Shown piece by piece: positions 44,100-56,012 of a stretch of DNA of 64,000 nucleotides; the stretch's first letter is position 1, and every line of letters starts with the position of its first letter. A model generated the notes under the pieces. It saw only the letters and a program-made list of their open reading frames with translations, did not search any database and was not told the DNA's origin. Both the position numbers and the translations under genes were made by a program. The DNA is from Diplolepis rosae (Eukaryota; Arthropoda; Insecta; Hymenoptera; Diplolepididae), in assembly GCA_030998225.1 (NCBI GenBank), contig JAPYXD010000169.1:186001-250000 (forward strand), given 5' to 3'.

Positions 44100-46189
44100 T
44101 TATTCGTTGGTGGTATGAAATTCGGATGCTGGAGACAGACCAGAGGTTGAAGGAATAGGTTCATCGTTAACGAATACTGGCTGACAAAGATAAGTATTAT
44201 TTAAGATTTCCTGTTCTGATTCTGAAAAATCCGTGTCGTAATTATCATCAAATTGATTCTCAAGATTGCTCGTTTTTTCTTGAATTTTTAGATTAGTCCC
44301 CTCGCGATAAAAAATGCTGACCTCAGTGACTTGCCTTTTCTCAACAGAATTACTGGGCCTATCGTCCTTATCGAATACAGGTGTGAGAACTGCAACCCGG
44401 CTTTCTCCCGAGGTTGCCCCACAACCTGGCGACTTAGACATTACACATTTTTTCTTCGTCTGATGAGGATTCGAGCGCTGCGACTTCCTTATTGTGGAAA
44501 TCGCCCCGAAATCCTGCGGTTCAGATGTATGAGTATCAAAACAATTACTAGGCCTATCGTCCTTATCGAATACAGGTGTGAGCACTGCAAGCCCGCTTTC
44601 TCCCGAGATTGCCCCACAACCTGGCGACTTGGACATTACACATTTTTCTTTGTCTGATGAGGATTCGAGCACTGCGACTTCCTTATTGTGGAAATTGCCC
44701 CGAAATCCTGCGGTTCAGACGTATGATTATCAAATTCTGCCTCATCCTCGGTGTGAGCACTGCAAGCTGATGTTTCAGATCTTGCCCCACACTCAAAGGT
44801 CTTTTGGCGATCAAAATTAATATTATGGATTACAGGTTCATTCTGTTCTCCATCACTGCCCTCGTCTGCTGTTTCAAAGGCATCGTCACTGTCAGGTTCG
44901 TATTTATTTGTTTTTTTTTTATGTATATTCCGACATGGATAATATTTATTTTTTATGTTCTTATCCACAGGCAAAGAGTTTAGTCCTAGGAAAGCGTTCT
45001 CAACACGTGTAATAAATTTTTGATTGCTGGAGAAGGGATAAAGGCGCACAGGTGTTCGATTGATGCAGGTCAACACCTCGTGCGTTGTTAGTTTGGAAGA
45101 GGAATCAAGTCAAGTCAACGCATCGGCGTTGAGATTACTGATACCCTTTTTATAGACTACCCTAAAATCATATTCATTGAGACGGAGTCTCCAACGAACA
45201 ATCTTGGAATTAGTTTTATTAAAACTATAGAGCCAAGTCAATGGTTGATGGTCTGCTTCCAGCGTGAATTTTCTCCCATATAAATATGGTCGAAATGTTT
45301 TAACCGAGAACAGGATGGCAAGCATTTCTTTTTGTGTGGTTGAATAATTTGTTTCTGACTCATTTAATGTTCTAGAAGTGTATGCAATAGGGAGAATTTT
45401 ACCATCAAAGTCCTGACTCAAAACCCCTCCCAATCCATAATTCGAAGCATCAGTTGAAACGATAAAGGGCCTAGTGAAATCAGGATATTGAAGCAATGGT
45501 TGGAAAGACAAAATATTTTTTAATTGATTAAAAGCTTCACTTTGACTTTCAGTCCATCTAAATGGAACGTTCTTTTTCAGGAGAAAGGTCGACGGCTTCG
45601 CAATGGTAGAAAAATCGGGTATAAAACGGTGGTAATACCCAGCAAGGCTTAAGGACTGTTTGATGCTCTTTTGGCTTTTGGGCTGAGAAAACCTACGAAC
45701 TGCCTCCACCTTTTTAAGATCAAGTCTCACTCCGTTTCAAGTGATAATGTGGCCGAGGTAACAAACCTCTTTACGTAAGAAGAGAAATTTTTCAGGTCGC
45801 AAGGTAAGATTTGCATTATCCAGGCAAGAAGATGAAGCGCGGGAAGGGATGGTTGACATTTCCGGAACTCTCGCGGATAAATTAGTTATTTCACGTGATT
45901 TTTCCGCTTTGCGAATTTCTATTTGACGGCGGATAATTTGGTTGAGATCGCCTAAATTGCTTATGCTGATTTTCAAGGGTGTCTAGTTAAGACCATGGGG
46001 CCCTAATCTATCGTTCCTAATATTAATATTATTTACTCTTCCTGACTCTGATTCATCGACATCATTCAAGTCGTAAATCTTGTCGATTGTTCGCAACGGT
46101 TCCGTTTCGTCGATTACATTTGAGAATCGGTTATTATATTCTCCGAGTTTCCTCGAATTTTCCATATACTTCTTTTTACGTTTTAACAT
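44100..46189 (-). pseudogene. Deleted gag-pol remnant of Gypsy family 2
   Basis: On the minus strand, 45983-46189 matches the Gag N-terminus of family 1 and ends in an in-frame stop. The frame resumes at 45976 (GDLNQIIRRQIEIRK) and jumps near 45835 from Gag into the end of the reverse transcriptase (LRPEKFLFLRKEVCYLGH). The main Gag, protease and catalytic RT are therefore deleted. After another stop at 45737, 45110-45730 encodes the RT connection and RNase H (IVSTDASNYGLGGVLSQ, LEADHQPLTWL), again ending in a stop. The linker between RNase H and integrase (44100-45076) follows, with a tandem duplication of a SPGCGA...VFDKDDRPSN unit and one frameshift. Integrase is absent. Confidence 0.85.
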
Positions 46190-46794
46190 ATTAAAAACTT
46201 TTTCTATCTAATGTATATGAAAAGAGAAAATCTTAACTTATTTCAAATTCTTCTAGATGTCAAAAAAAATTCCGATGTTCAATTTTATACGTTTTCAGTT
46301 TTATACGAAAAATGTTTACGTAACTATTTTAAATTTAGATTCAAACCAAAGAAAACTTTGTGTATGATATTATATATAAACTTGGGTACATTTCGTGTAC
46401 ATTCTGAATAATCAATCTCATTGTCCATACCCACACTTGGGAAAGTCTTCAGTATGATACTACGCATTTATTTTGAAGTTTCTAATTCGTTGTAAAAGTT
46501 TGTCAATTTTCAATTCTCCTTTTCAAAATATTTTAGTCTAAAGCAATTCCAAGTGTTTATCGATGTATTAAAAGACGTAGATAATAAAATTCTCCACCAA
46601 AGAAGCCCTTAGTTAGCAAAATTGTTTTACGTATTTTATTTATTTATTTATTTTTTCTTCTATTTTAAATCTAAAATAAGTCACTGATGAAGGCTCCGAT
46701 CAGAGTCTAGAGTTTGGTTATGTGAAACTTTGAGCCCTTATTAACCTTCGACGCTGAAGCCAAATATCAACATCAACATATCTCTTCAATTATA

Positions 46795-46825
<31 letters not shown>

Positions 46826-48470
46826 TATTTATTTGTTTATTTGTTTTCAATAGGAGAAAAGGAATAATATATATAATATTTATTTATTTATTTCCATCGT
46901 CGTTTTGGTGCTTATATATAAAGATATTTAATTAAATCAAACAGTACAACTTCCCTCTGATTTGCGAGAAGTATGAGAAGTTACCACATCTATTAAAATT
47001 TAGGCAGTTCGCTATACGAAAACAGTACTTAATCTGAAAGGGAAAATAATATTGTAGAATCATGGATGGCAGTCTCAATCTCGTGATTTAGATAAACACT
47101 GTGAGAAATGTTCGGGAAATTACAGTTTTTATGTTACAAAGGTAACGTAAAATTTGGCGATATGTACGATGTTTTGAGTGAAGGTATCTTAAAATTACGG
47201 AAAGTGTACTAAAATTTTGAAATTCTCCTCAATATTATGAAACCTGACTGAATTTTTAGTTACATGCAACTGCATAAAATTTCAGTTACCAAAAACGTTA
47301 AATTATTCCTGCAACAAATTTCGGAATTTCCAGATACAAGTATCAGAATATTCAACACCTTGCAACTGAAAACCAAAAATTGTTCCTTAAATGTATCAAA
47401 AGATAACTGAATTTTCTGGAAATTTATCTCGATTTTACGAAACTCTAACTGAATAAAACTCGAGTCACGTGTTCAGAGAAAATACGGTAGAAATATTATT
47501 GTTTTATACTTATAATTTACTGAGACTGGAAAATTCGAGAAAACGCGTGAATATATGCATATAAATATGTTATTACGAATGTATAATATAATTTACAATC
47601 TAACCCAACCTTTTAAAATCCTTTGTGCTTAGTCCTCGTTATTTGTCGCTGCACAGATAAAATCCAATTTTTAGTCGCACAACACTGAGCATCAACGAGA
47701 AAAAGAAATGACCTTTTACCCTTTTATAAAGGTTCACTCCCGCACTTATCACAATAGAATTTTCCCTCGATGTCCCTCGATGTTCTTCGATGTCCCTCGA
47801 TGTTTCTTGATGTTCCTTGATGTCTAGATGTTCTCGCAGGTAAATGCGAAGAAGCAGCAACCAGCTCAAAATTGAGAACTTCGATGGAGATAGATATTAT
47901 AGGCCCACTTGTGAGTTATTATTTTATTTTAAGTATTCAAATCACTTCAGGTTGAATACGGGGTTTTTATTTTCAGATGAAGCTTGAAGTTCCGGTTCTC
48001 GATCCACTTCTGCTCACAGTAGGAACGTATTGAGGTTTCCTTGAAGAGTGAAGACAGCAGTGTTCCACCAGGAAGTTGATAAGGATCCTTGAGAGTCACG
48101 GGTAACCCGATTTAATAGGTTAATTTTTTCCTCCACTGAATAATTTCCTCCGCTTATGATTTTCTTGCCTGGTAAACGGAGAGCTGAGAATGTTTAAACC
48201 CAAAGTTACGATAAGGTAGTTTAATGTCTGTCGCGTTGCATTGAGTTCAAATTGTATGTATTTCACTTTTGAAAAGGAATCAATGATAATAAACGAAATA
48301 CACAATGATTATTTTAGTAATGTGTCCATTGCACTGCCACTAATCATTATTTTCACTTAACATTTATTTATTTAATTTTCCCTTTTGTAGGTTTATATGA
48401 GTCTTCCTTCCTTCCACTATTTTGCACTCGCGAAACACACGGAATTTCCAATTAAATTTTCCCGCACTGG
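46190..48470. other. Long 5' leader of the family-2 element
   Basis: No gene is seen. Near 46797-46825 there is a TTA microsatellite. At 47762-47832 a short GATGTCCCTCGATGTTC-type tandem repeat lies at a position comparable to the family-1 leader repeat (57940-58100). Confidence 0.5.
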
Positions 48471-48488
48471 ATCCCGGACGAGCCCCCA
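48471..48488 (-). other. Primer-binding site, tRNA-Pro type (family 2)
   Basis: Read on the minus strand just inside the 5' LTR, the 18 bases TGGGGGCTCGTCCGGGAT are complementary to the 3' end of a typical eukaryotic tRNA-Pro. Reverse transcription of the element would start here. Confidence 0.8.
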
Positions 48489-48493
48489 CATTA

Positions 48494-49616
48494 TGTTACG
48501 AGCCGCGCACGCGTGATATCACGGGTGGACAAAACTCTAGAACGATTGGTTCGTTCCAGTGTTAACCCTTTATAGGGACCGGGAAAATTCAAAGTTAATA
48601 AATGAGTAAACACAGGTTTTAGGTGAAATTAATGTTTAATTACTTGTTAGAATCTAAACCTCGTCAAATCTGGATCCGTATAAAATATACTACCCGTTTT
48701 CACGTAAGTTACAAAGGTTTTCGTGTTCTACAAATTCAATGAGGGAATTTGTAGAAGTTTTCGAATTAATATCAAAAACGGCCGAAGTACGTTCGAATTG
48801 AATGTTCCGTGTCTTCTGCTCATTCCTCCACTCTACCAGACTCACTCATCCCCTTTCACAACTCCCCCACGCATCCCCTCTCTCTCGACTTCACACGGTG
48901 GCCCTCGCTAAGCCCAGCCCAATTTCCCGGAGAAGCTCGACTAGGAGAATCCGAGTCCGAAGAAGCCCGATTCGGAAAAACCCAGTCCTAGTTTCTCTCC
49001 TCTCAGCTGCAAGTTTTTATGGTGCTTGCAGTGAAAGCGCAAGTGAAGGCAATAAAACAGTAAATCTTAAAGGATTACTTTTTACTTCCTTCTGGCGACC
49101 AGACATGCTATTTTCAAATTCTTTAACTTTATGTGACTAAAGTTTCTATATCTATCTACCTAGTTTTCCTGCTTAGTTTTTGCCTACCTTAAATAAATCA
49201 ATATTACTTCTATATTCCTAGTTCTATCTTAATTTATTTTAATCCTATGGTCCAGACTTAACCTCTTCTTATCCTTAAAACTAGTATACACAGAAGAAAT
49301 ATAAAACTTACAGAGAAATCTTAAAACTAATTTACATTGTTGAATTCCTTGCCGACGGCACATGTTGACGATTCGTATAATAAATTTAAATCTAATATTT
49401 ATAAGTAATATTTCTAGCTAGGATATTTCTACGCTTTTCTCATGGTCTTTTTATTATTTTCAGCTGTGTCCCGTGGGAAATTCATCTATCTAAGTTGGAT
49501 GGGAATTTCCTTAAACGCGATTTGATTTATTTGAATGTTGAAAATCGCGCGAGCTTAATTCGATAGGTCGATTAAATTAATCGGCCTCGAGCGAGAACCT
49601 ATAGTCGCTCGTTACA
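48494..49616 (-). repeat. Family-2 Gypsy LTR (5' LTR in element orientation)
   Basis: A 1,123-bp LTR beginning TGTTACGAGCCGCGC and ending CTCGTTACA. It differs from the other family-2 LTR at scattered positions only, apart from the CACTA-type insertion. Confidence 0.9.
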
Positions 49617-49650
49617 GACTTTCGAAAGTGTTGATCCCCGTGGTTGGTTC

Positions 49651-50771
49651 TGTTACGAGCCGCTTACGTGAGAATTGCGCGCACTCTCTGATTGGTCCGT
49701 TCTTTAGTGGCGTAAATCCTTAAGAGGAACCGGGAAAATGTATAATTTTGAAATAAACAATGCACTAATCTCGAAACTGGTTATTTTTTAGTAATCAAAT
49801 GTATTATATTATTATACGACCCGTTAAGTCTGGACTTATAATTTGAATTACCGATCTTCGCGACGGTTTACAAAAGATCTCGATTTTCTACAAATTCAAC
49901 GAGGGAATTTGTAGAAGTTAAACGAAAGTATTCGATTGCAAGTCCTGAACATTCTAACCTTCCTTCACTCCGTCAAAACTCACGTATCCCCTTTCACAAC
50001 TCTCCCCCACGCATCCCCTCTCTCTCAATTTCACACGCTGGCCCTCGCTAGGCCCAGCCCAACTTCCCGGAGAAGCTCGACCAGGGAAAACCGAGTCCGG
50101 AGAAGCCCGATTCGGAAAACCCCAGTCCCAGTCTCTCTCTCCTCTCAGCTGCAAGTTTTTTATGGTGCTTGCAGTGAAAGCGCAAGAGAAGGCAGTAAAA
50201 CAGTAAATCTTACAGGATTACTCTTTACTCCCTTCTGGCGACCAGACATCCTATTTTAAATCTTTTAGGTCTACGTGAATAAATAGTTTCAATACCTATT
50301 TGCCTGGCCATTCGGTTTAGTTTTTGCCTATCTAAAATAGAAATGCATGTTACCTCTATAAATCCCTAGTTCTATCTTAAATTTAATTTATTTAAATCCT
50401 ATCGTCCAGACTTAACCTTTCTTATCCTTAAAACTAGTATACATAGTAGAAATATAAAACTTACAAAGGAATCTTAGAACTAAGTTTACAATGTCGAGTT
50501 CCTCGACGAGTACATATGTTAAACACTCGCAGAACAATCTTAGATTTATTATTTAAAGATAGTAAATATTCCTAAAGAATTTGTACGCTTTTTCCCAAGG
50601 TCTTTTATGATTTTCAGCTCCTTTCCGTGGGAAATTCATTTCTTCAGAATAGTCAGGAATTTCCTTAATTTAAACATATTTTATTTATTTCGAAATTGAT
50701 AATCCCGCGAGTTTAATTCGATAGGTCGATTACGTAATCAACTTCGAGGGAGACTATAGTCGCTCGTTACA
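49651..50771 (-). repeat. Family-1 Gypsy 3' LTR
   Basis: Starts TGTTACGAGCCGCTTACG and ends CGCTCGTTACA. A GC-rich block near 50030-50160 contains two related GGAGAAGC(T/C)CGA units and is shared with family-2 LTRs. Otherwise non-coding in the element's sense direction. Confidence 0.92.
49936..50259 (+). other. 107-codon antisense open frame inside the family-1 LTR
   Basis: An open frame runs antisense to the element's genes within the LTR. The same frame is present in the solo LTR (38650-38973, minus) and the other LTR (59180-59503). A 112-codon relative occurs in the family-2 LTR at 48802-49140, sharing blocks such as VFYGACSESA/SFYGACSESA and FWRPD. The basic, proline/serine-rich product resembles nothing I know. 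The frame may be open only because the region is GC-rich. Confidence 0.25.
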
Positions 50772-50780
50772 CCTCCGCCC
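50772..50780 (-). other. Polypurine tract of family 1
   Basis: Minus-strand GGGCGGAGG directly adjoins the start of the 3' LTR. It occupies the position of the plus-strand primer of Gypsy elements; family 2 has GGGTGGAGG at 43177-43185. Confidence 0.7.
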
Positions 50781-51419
50781 TTATAAAAAGATTTTTCGTT
50801 AGAAAATATCTTACCGTACCCTAATTATTTATTTTTTTTGAATTTATCTTTATTTATCGATCTTAGTTCAAGTAAAGAGTCAGACAGGGGAAAAAAAAAT
50901 ATATCGAATTTTGAAATTCGCGCCTATAAATCGATATGTTCGATATAATTCGATACACAACGACTTCGATTAAGCAGACGTCTTAACCGTTCCACGTGAC
51001 AATCCTGCATGGTTTCATGTGACAGGTGTCAACATTCAAGTTGTTAAATAATAAAAACGAAAGGTGACAGAATGTTACGTTTGAAGACAAACAAAGAAGT
51101 GTCAATTATGCGGATTTACGAATCGTATTTCGTCTAATTGTGTTTAATAATGCTAGGATAATGCAAGGTACACTAATCAATGGTAAGTCTAACCTACAAA
51201 ATTTATTTGTCCTTACTTCGTTTGTTTATATTTGTAGTTAAAGTATGTTTTGAGCGAGGCCTAGTCGCTCAACTCTCACCCCCCTCTCATTTTGAAAATT
51301 AGAATGAAGTATAACTTTAAAATTGGAAAGGTATATGTACATGTGTTTTAACTTAATATATTTATTTTATTATATATTTACAAAATAAGTTCCCTTCATA
51401 GTCTAAATTAATTTAACTT

Positions 51420-54400
51420 TCAGGGTCGAATGGAATGCGGTTCTGGCTGATCAGTGGTCTTATTGCTTTCTGAATCCGGGAAAATTTTAATTGTTTGTGG
51501 CCGCAAGCGATTCACGTGTACAATTTTAGATTTCCCTCTGCTAAGGTCCAACTCAACGTTGCAGTCGTTCAAGATGCGTACAACTTTATAAGGACCAGAA
51601 TACGCGGAATCTAATTTGGAGATTTTCGTATTTTTTTGAAGATAAACCGGGTCACCCGCAAGGTAATTTTGTGAGTTTAATTTTTTATCATAATATCTCT
51701 TGGAGCGTTCCTTTGCTGCACGTAGCCTAACTTGAGCCTTTCCCTGCGTCTCGACCAACTTTTCTGCAAGGGTTTTAAGGTATAGGTTATATGTCAGAGG
51801 AAGTTGGTCTTTTGAGAATGCGGATGGAATGCGGGCTGGCTTACCGAATATTAATTCATGAGGGGAAAAGCCAGTGCCCTCATGTTTTGATGTGTTGTAG
51901 GAGAAAAAGGCGAAAGGTAGCCATCGGTCCCAATCAGCTTTTTGGCAATAAGTTTTCAAATACTCTATTAGGACATGGTGACTCCTTTCTAATGATCCTA
52001 GTGACTGGGGATGAAATTCTGTAGATTTTAATTGTTTAATTTTGAATATTTTCATGAAGGTTTTCATCACCTGGCTAGTGAAATCACTGCCTTGGTCTGT
52101 GTGAATTACCTTAGGGCAGCCGAAGCGAGTGATGAAATTTTCAGCAAATGCTGAAGCTACAGTTTGAGAATCTGTACTGCGTAACGGAATACCATCGGAA
52201 TACTTCGTCAGGTTATCCTGTATAGTTAAAATATATTTGTTCTTTTGCTCAGTTTCAGGGAGGGGGCCCACTATATCGATTTCGATTTTTTCGAATGCTT
52301 CTGAGGGGGTATCGGTGATTTGCATGGGTAGTTTCGTTTTTATTCTAACAGTTTTGTTCAATTTACAATCGCTACATTCTCGAACAAATTTCCTGATCTC
52401 GTGTCGCATGCCGGGCCAATAAAAGTTCTCGCGAATTCTTTCATAAGTTTTAGTCGACCCTTTCTGGCCACCTGTAACTGAGGAATGATATTCGCTGATT
52501 ATTCTTCCCCTATCTTCTTCGGCTGGAGTTTCTATTTCCCCATAGCAAACTGTTATTTTATAATTTCCCTGTCCAAAAAGTTCGCGAAATTCTTTTTCAA
52601 TAGTAGGCCAAGAAACCTGGTTCAGTCCATTCCCAACTCTTGACACACTGATTGACTCGATTTTCAACTCTTCCATTGCATATTTCAATGCCCAGAGAGC
52701 TGCAATAATGTCTCTGTGGTAAGGTTTTGAATCAAAGGATTGTTTTACAATAAGGTTAAAAACGTAGTTGTCTTCGTATTTAATAACTAACACATTACCT
52801 ACTTCTAAATTTTCAGGAGTTTCGTTTTGAATGTCTGTATATATGAGTCTGTTCGTTTGTATCAATTCACGTCCCGTTTCAGTAGTTAATTTACAGTCTG
52901 CTGGAATGAACAATAAAAGATTGTCGTTACGCATGTAAAGTTTATCTCTAGAAACCTTAATACACGTGAATTCGTAATTTGGTGGCAGTGGGTCGTTGTG
53001 AGTTTCGTCTTTGTCAGCAGCGAGTTGGTCTTGAGAAATAGGGAAGTAAAGGTATGTACTTTCGTTCGCAATTTGATTTTCTTTTAGGCTTAAAAGTTTT
53101 TTATTTTTAGGTTTAAAAATGAGTCTTTTTTGTGATTTAAGTACAAAATTCGTTTGTAAAGGATCCTTATATTCAAAGCTATCTTGTGAGTTTTCGTTAT
53201 CCGATTCGATTGTACTAATAAATTTTTTCCTGATTTCAGTGAAGAATCCATCACTTTCAAAACGGTCGTCGTCAGCACAAGTGCGGGATGTGCAATCACG
53301 GCTAGTTAAACTAGGGATCGCCCCAGGACTTGTCGACTCAGACACAAAATCCATCAGAGCCTCACCCTCGGTGCGGGATGTGCAATCACGGCTAGCTGTA
53401 CTAGGGATCGCCCCAGGACCGAGACACATATTGGCATCAAAATAATAATTGCTTCCTGAGGGATAGCCCTCCTCGTGGATAGCATCAACAAAGAGCTCAA
53501 CTTGCTCATCACCACTCTCCTCAGTGGCCGTCTTAAATTCTTCCTCACTGGAATCAGGTTCGTACACTTTCTTTTTGATAATCTGGCAACTGAATTTATT
53601 TTCAAAATGTATAATATGGTCAACTCTCAAGAATGCATTCTCAATACGGGCGTCATTGTCTGTGTTTTCGAGTGTGTTTCGCGAAGGTGGGGTCACAGGT
53701 GTCTGATTAGAAATCAACACCTCGTGTACCCGGTGGAAGGAGGAATCAAGAGGATCGAGTTCTTCGTTTAGCGTCGTGTCGTCTTCAACGTCGTACTGAT
53801 TCTGCATCTCCTCACATGGATTTCGAGAAAGAGCGTCTGCGTTCGAATTAGTAGTTCCCTTTTTATAAACAATTACATAATCATACTCATTCAAACGCAG
53901 TTGCCATCGTATAAGCTTTGAATTTGGATTCTTCACATTATGGAGCCAGACCAGTGGCCTATGGTCTGTCTCCAGAGTGAATTTTCTATCATATAAATAA
54001 GGTCGAAATGTTTCAACAGAAAATAAAATTGCGAGAAGTTCTTTTTCGATTGTCGAGTAATTTACTTCTGTTTTTGACAGGGTTCTGGACGCGTAAGCGA
54101 TTGGAAGGACTTTACCATCGAGTTCTTGGCTTAACACCCCTCCGAGACCATAGTTGGAGGCATCACTAGAAACTATAAAAGGTTGACCGAAATCAGGATA
54201 TTGTATGAGAGGGTAAGTACAGAGTATGTTTTTTAGTTTATTGAAGGCTTCGTTCTGACTTTCTGTCCATTTAAATAAAACATTTTTTTTTAGCATATAA
54301 CTCAGAGGCTTTGCGATAGATGAGAAATCAGGGATGAACCTGCGGTAGTAACCGGCAAGGCCCAGAAATTGCTTAATGTTCTTCGCGTTTCGAGGTTGAG

Positions 54401-56012
54401 GGAACCTACGTACGGCTTCTACTTTCTTTGGATCGGGTTTCACTCCATCTCGAGTGATAGTATGACCGAGGTAGCAGACTTCCTTACGTAGGAAGAAACA
54501 TTTCTCGGGTTGAAGGGTTAGGTTGGCTTTGTCTAAACGTTCGAGTAGGGTAAGAAGTTTCCTGGTATGTTCTTCTAGGGAGCTGGCATATATAACTATA
54601 TCGTCCATGTAAACGAATAGTTCTATGCCCTGAAGACCGGACAAGACCCTATCCATTAGTCGTTGGAATGTGGCAGGGGCATTTTTAAGACCGAACGGCA
54701 TTCTATTGAAATGATAGTGTCCGAACGGTGTGGAAAAGGCTGTCTTAGCATTGGATTTTGGATGCATTTTTATCTGATGAAAACCCATAGCAAGATCCAG
54801 AGTGGAAAAATATTGAGCGCCGCCTAATTGATCCAATATGTGAGTGATGTTCGGTAGGGGATAAGCATCTTTTATTGTTTTTTCGTTCAGCTGGCGAAAG
54901 TCGATGACCATTCGCCAGCGCTTGTTTCCGTCAGGGTCTGGTTTTTTGGGAACAATCCATACTGGCGAGTTATAGGGTGAGTCTGAGTCTTCAGTAATTT
55001 TGTTCTTTAATAAGTCTTTAGTCTGTTTTGAAATTTCTTCGTTATGTATTTCTGCCTGTCTATATTGTTTATGAAAAATAGGAGTATCGTCAGTCGTGTT
55101 TATTTCATGGGTGATTACGTCGGTGGCTTCTAATGTATCTCCTTCTAAAAAGAAACGGTGAGAGTATTTAGATATTGGATCGAGAAGGCTGCTCTTTTCC
55201 ATGTCATTTAATTGGGACAAATTAAACATTTGAAATAAGTCTGATATTCGATGAGCTGGATCCTTCTTAGGGTTGTTTTCGGATTCGTTTTTTCCTCTAA
55301 GTTTTTTATCTCGTGCCTGTTCCAGGGTTTCAAATTCCTGAAGTTTTATGGGAGGGATAATTACCTGCATGTCGCTGTGTGTGGTATTTATTGCAAATAC
55401 CTTTATGTGACCGTTTTTGGGTTTTACTAGATTTTCTCCTATATAAATGCCTGTACCGGCTTTAATCGTTTCGAAATAGCCTTCGTTTAGATCAGTGTTC
55501 GCCACAGGCAGGTTAACGCATTTTATTGTTCTAGCGGGTAAATTAATGGAACACGGACTTACTGTATTACTCAGAGGAAGGTTGAGTGTTACGTCATCGT
55601 TTGTGAATTTTAGAGAGGCTAGATTCTCGCGTAGGAATTCTGTTCCCAAAATTCCGCAGGTGGAAATAGGGAAATTTTTTCGTACAAGATGGAATTTTAT
55701 TACTCTTTCGAAAATATTTAATCTTATACTTCCGCGAGTTTATTGTGTACCCTGACCGATGCCGGTTAAGTGGAATATATCGGATTTATCCCGCCGACGG
55801 TTTTTATTGATGCACGATTCTTTCAAAAGATTTAATTCGCTTCCCGTGTCTATTAAAAATTGAGCTTTACCATCGTGAAATCTATTGTTTTTTATTTCGA
55901 TGTTTGGACCTGTGTTTGACTTTATTTCGGAGATTGTGAGCACTGCACGTTTGATTGGCGCGAAGTTTGGTTCCTCGTCGTTGCGCCCGAACGATGAGCA
56001 CTCGGGAAGTTT
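51420..56012 (-). CDS. Gypsy Pol polyprotein (protease, RT, RNase H, integrase), family 1
   Basis: The pol frame starts by -1 slippage out of gag near 56012 and runs about 1,530 codons to 51420. Protease is marked by FLIDTGSELNLL near 55850. An in-frame TAA at 55740-55742, after LTGIGQGTQ, interrupts it in the protease-to-RT interval; from there 1,400-plus codons are open. The RT has KKPDPDGNKRWRMVIDFRQL and YMDD near 54605. RNase H has IVSSDASNYGLGG and TDHRPL. A long acidic linker contains a twofold GAIPS..SRDCTSRT repeat (about 53277-53430). Integrase shows an N-terminal zinc-like ECSDCK, DIVGPL, HTDQGSD near 52105 and GSLERSH for the D-D-E triad. A short chromatin-tether-like C-terminus ends the protein. 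The enzyme set copies and inserts the element. The lone stop makes this copy defective unless it is read through. Confidence 0.9.

Larger units (their letters stand above)
41441..49616 (-). mobile_element. Gypsy LTR retrotransposon, family 2, internally deleted
   Basis: Two LTRs (TGTTAC...GTTACA) enclose a minus-strand relic of gag and pol. The 4-bp duplication GACT flanks the element (41437-41440 and 49617-49620). The left LTR is longer only because it carries a 611-bp CACTA-type insertion. Subtracting that insertion and its 2-bp duplication gives 1,123 bp, exactly the right LTR length. Integrase, protease, most of gag and half of the reverse transcriptase are missing, so it would depend on a helper. 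Confidence 0.9.

Noticed and set aside
47639..47869. 76-codon minus-strand frame over the family-2 leader repeat
   Set aside because: Unlike the family-1 SRES frame in sequence; probably open only because of the repeat.
53119..53771. Plus-strand frames of about 100 codons over the pol linker
   Set aside because: Antisense shadows of the long pol frame, including its duplicated unit.
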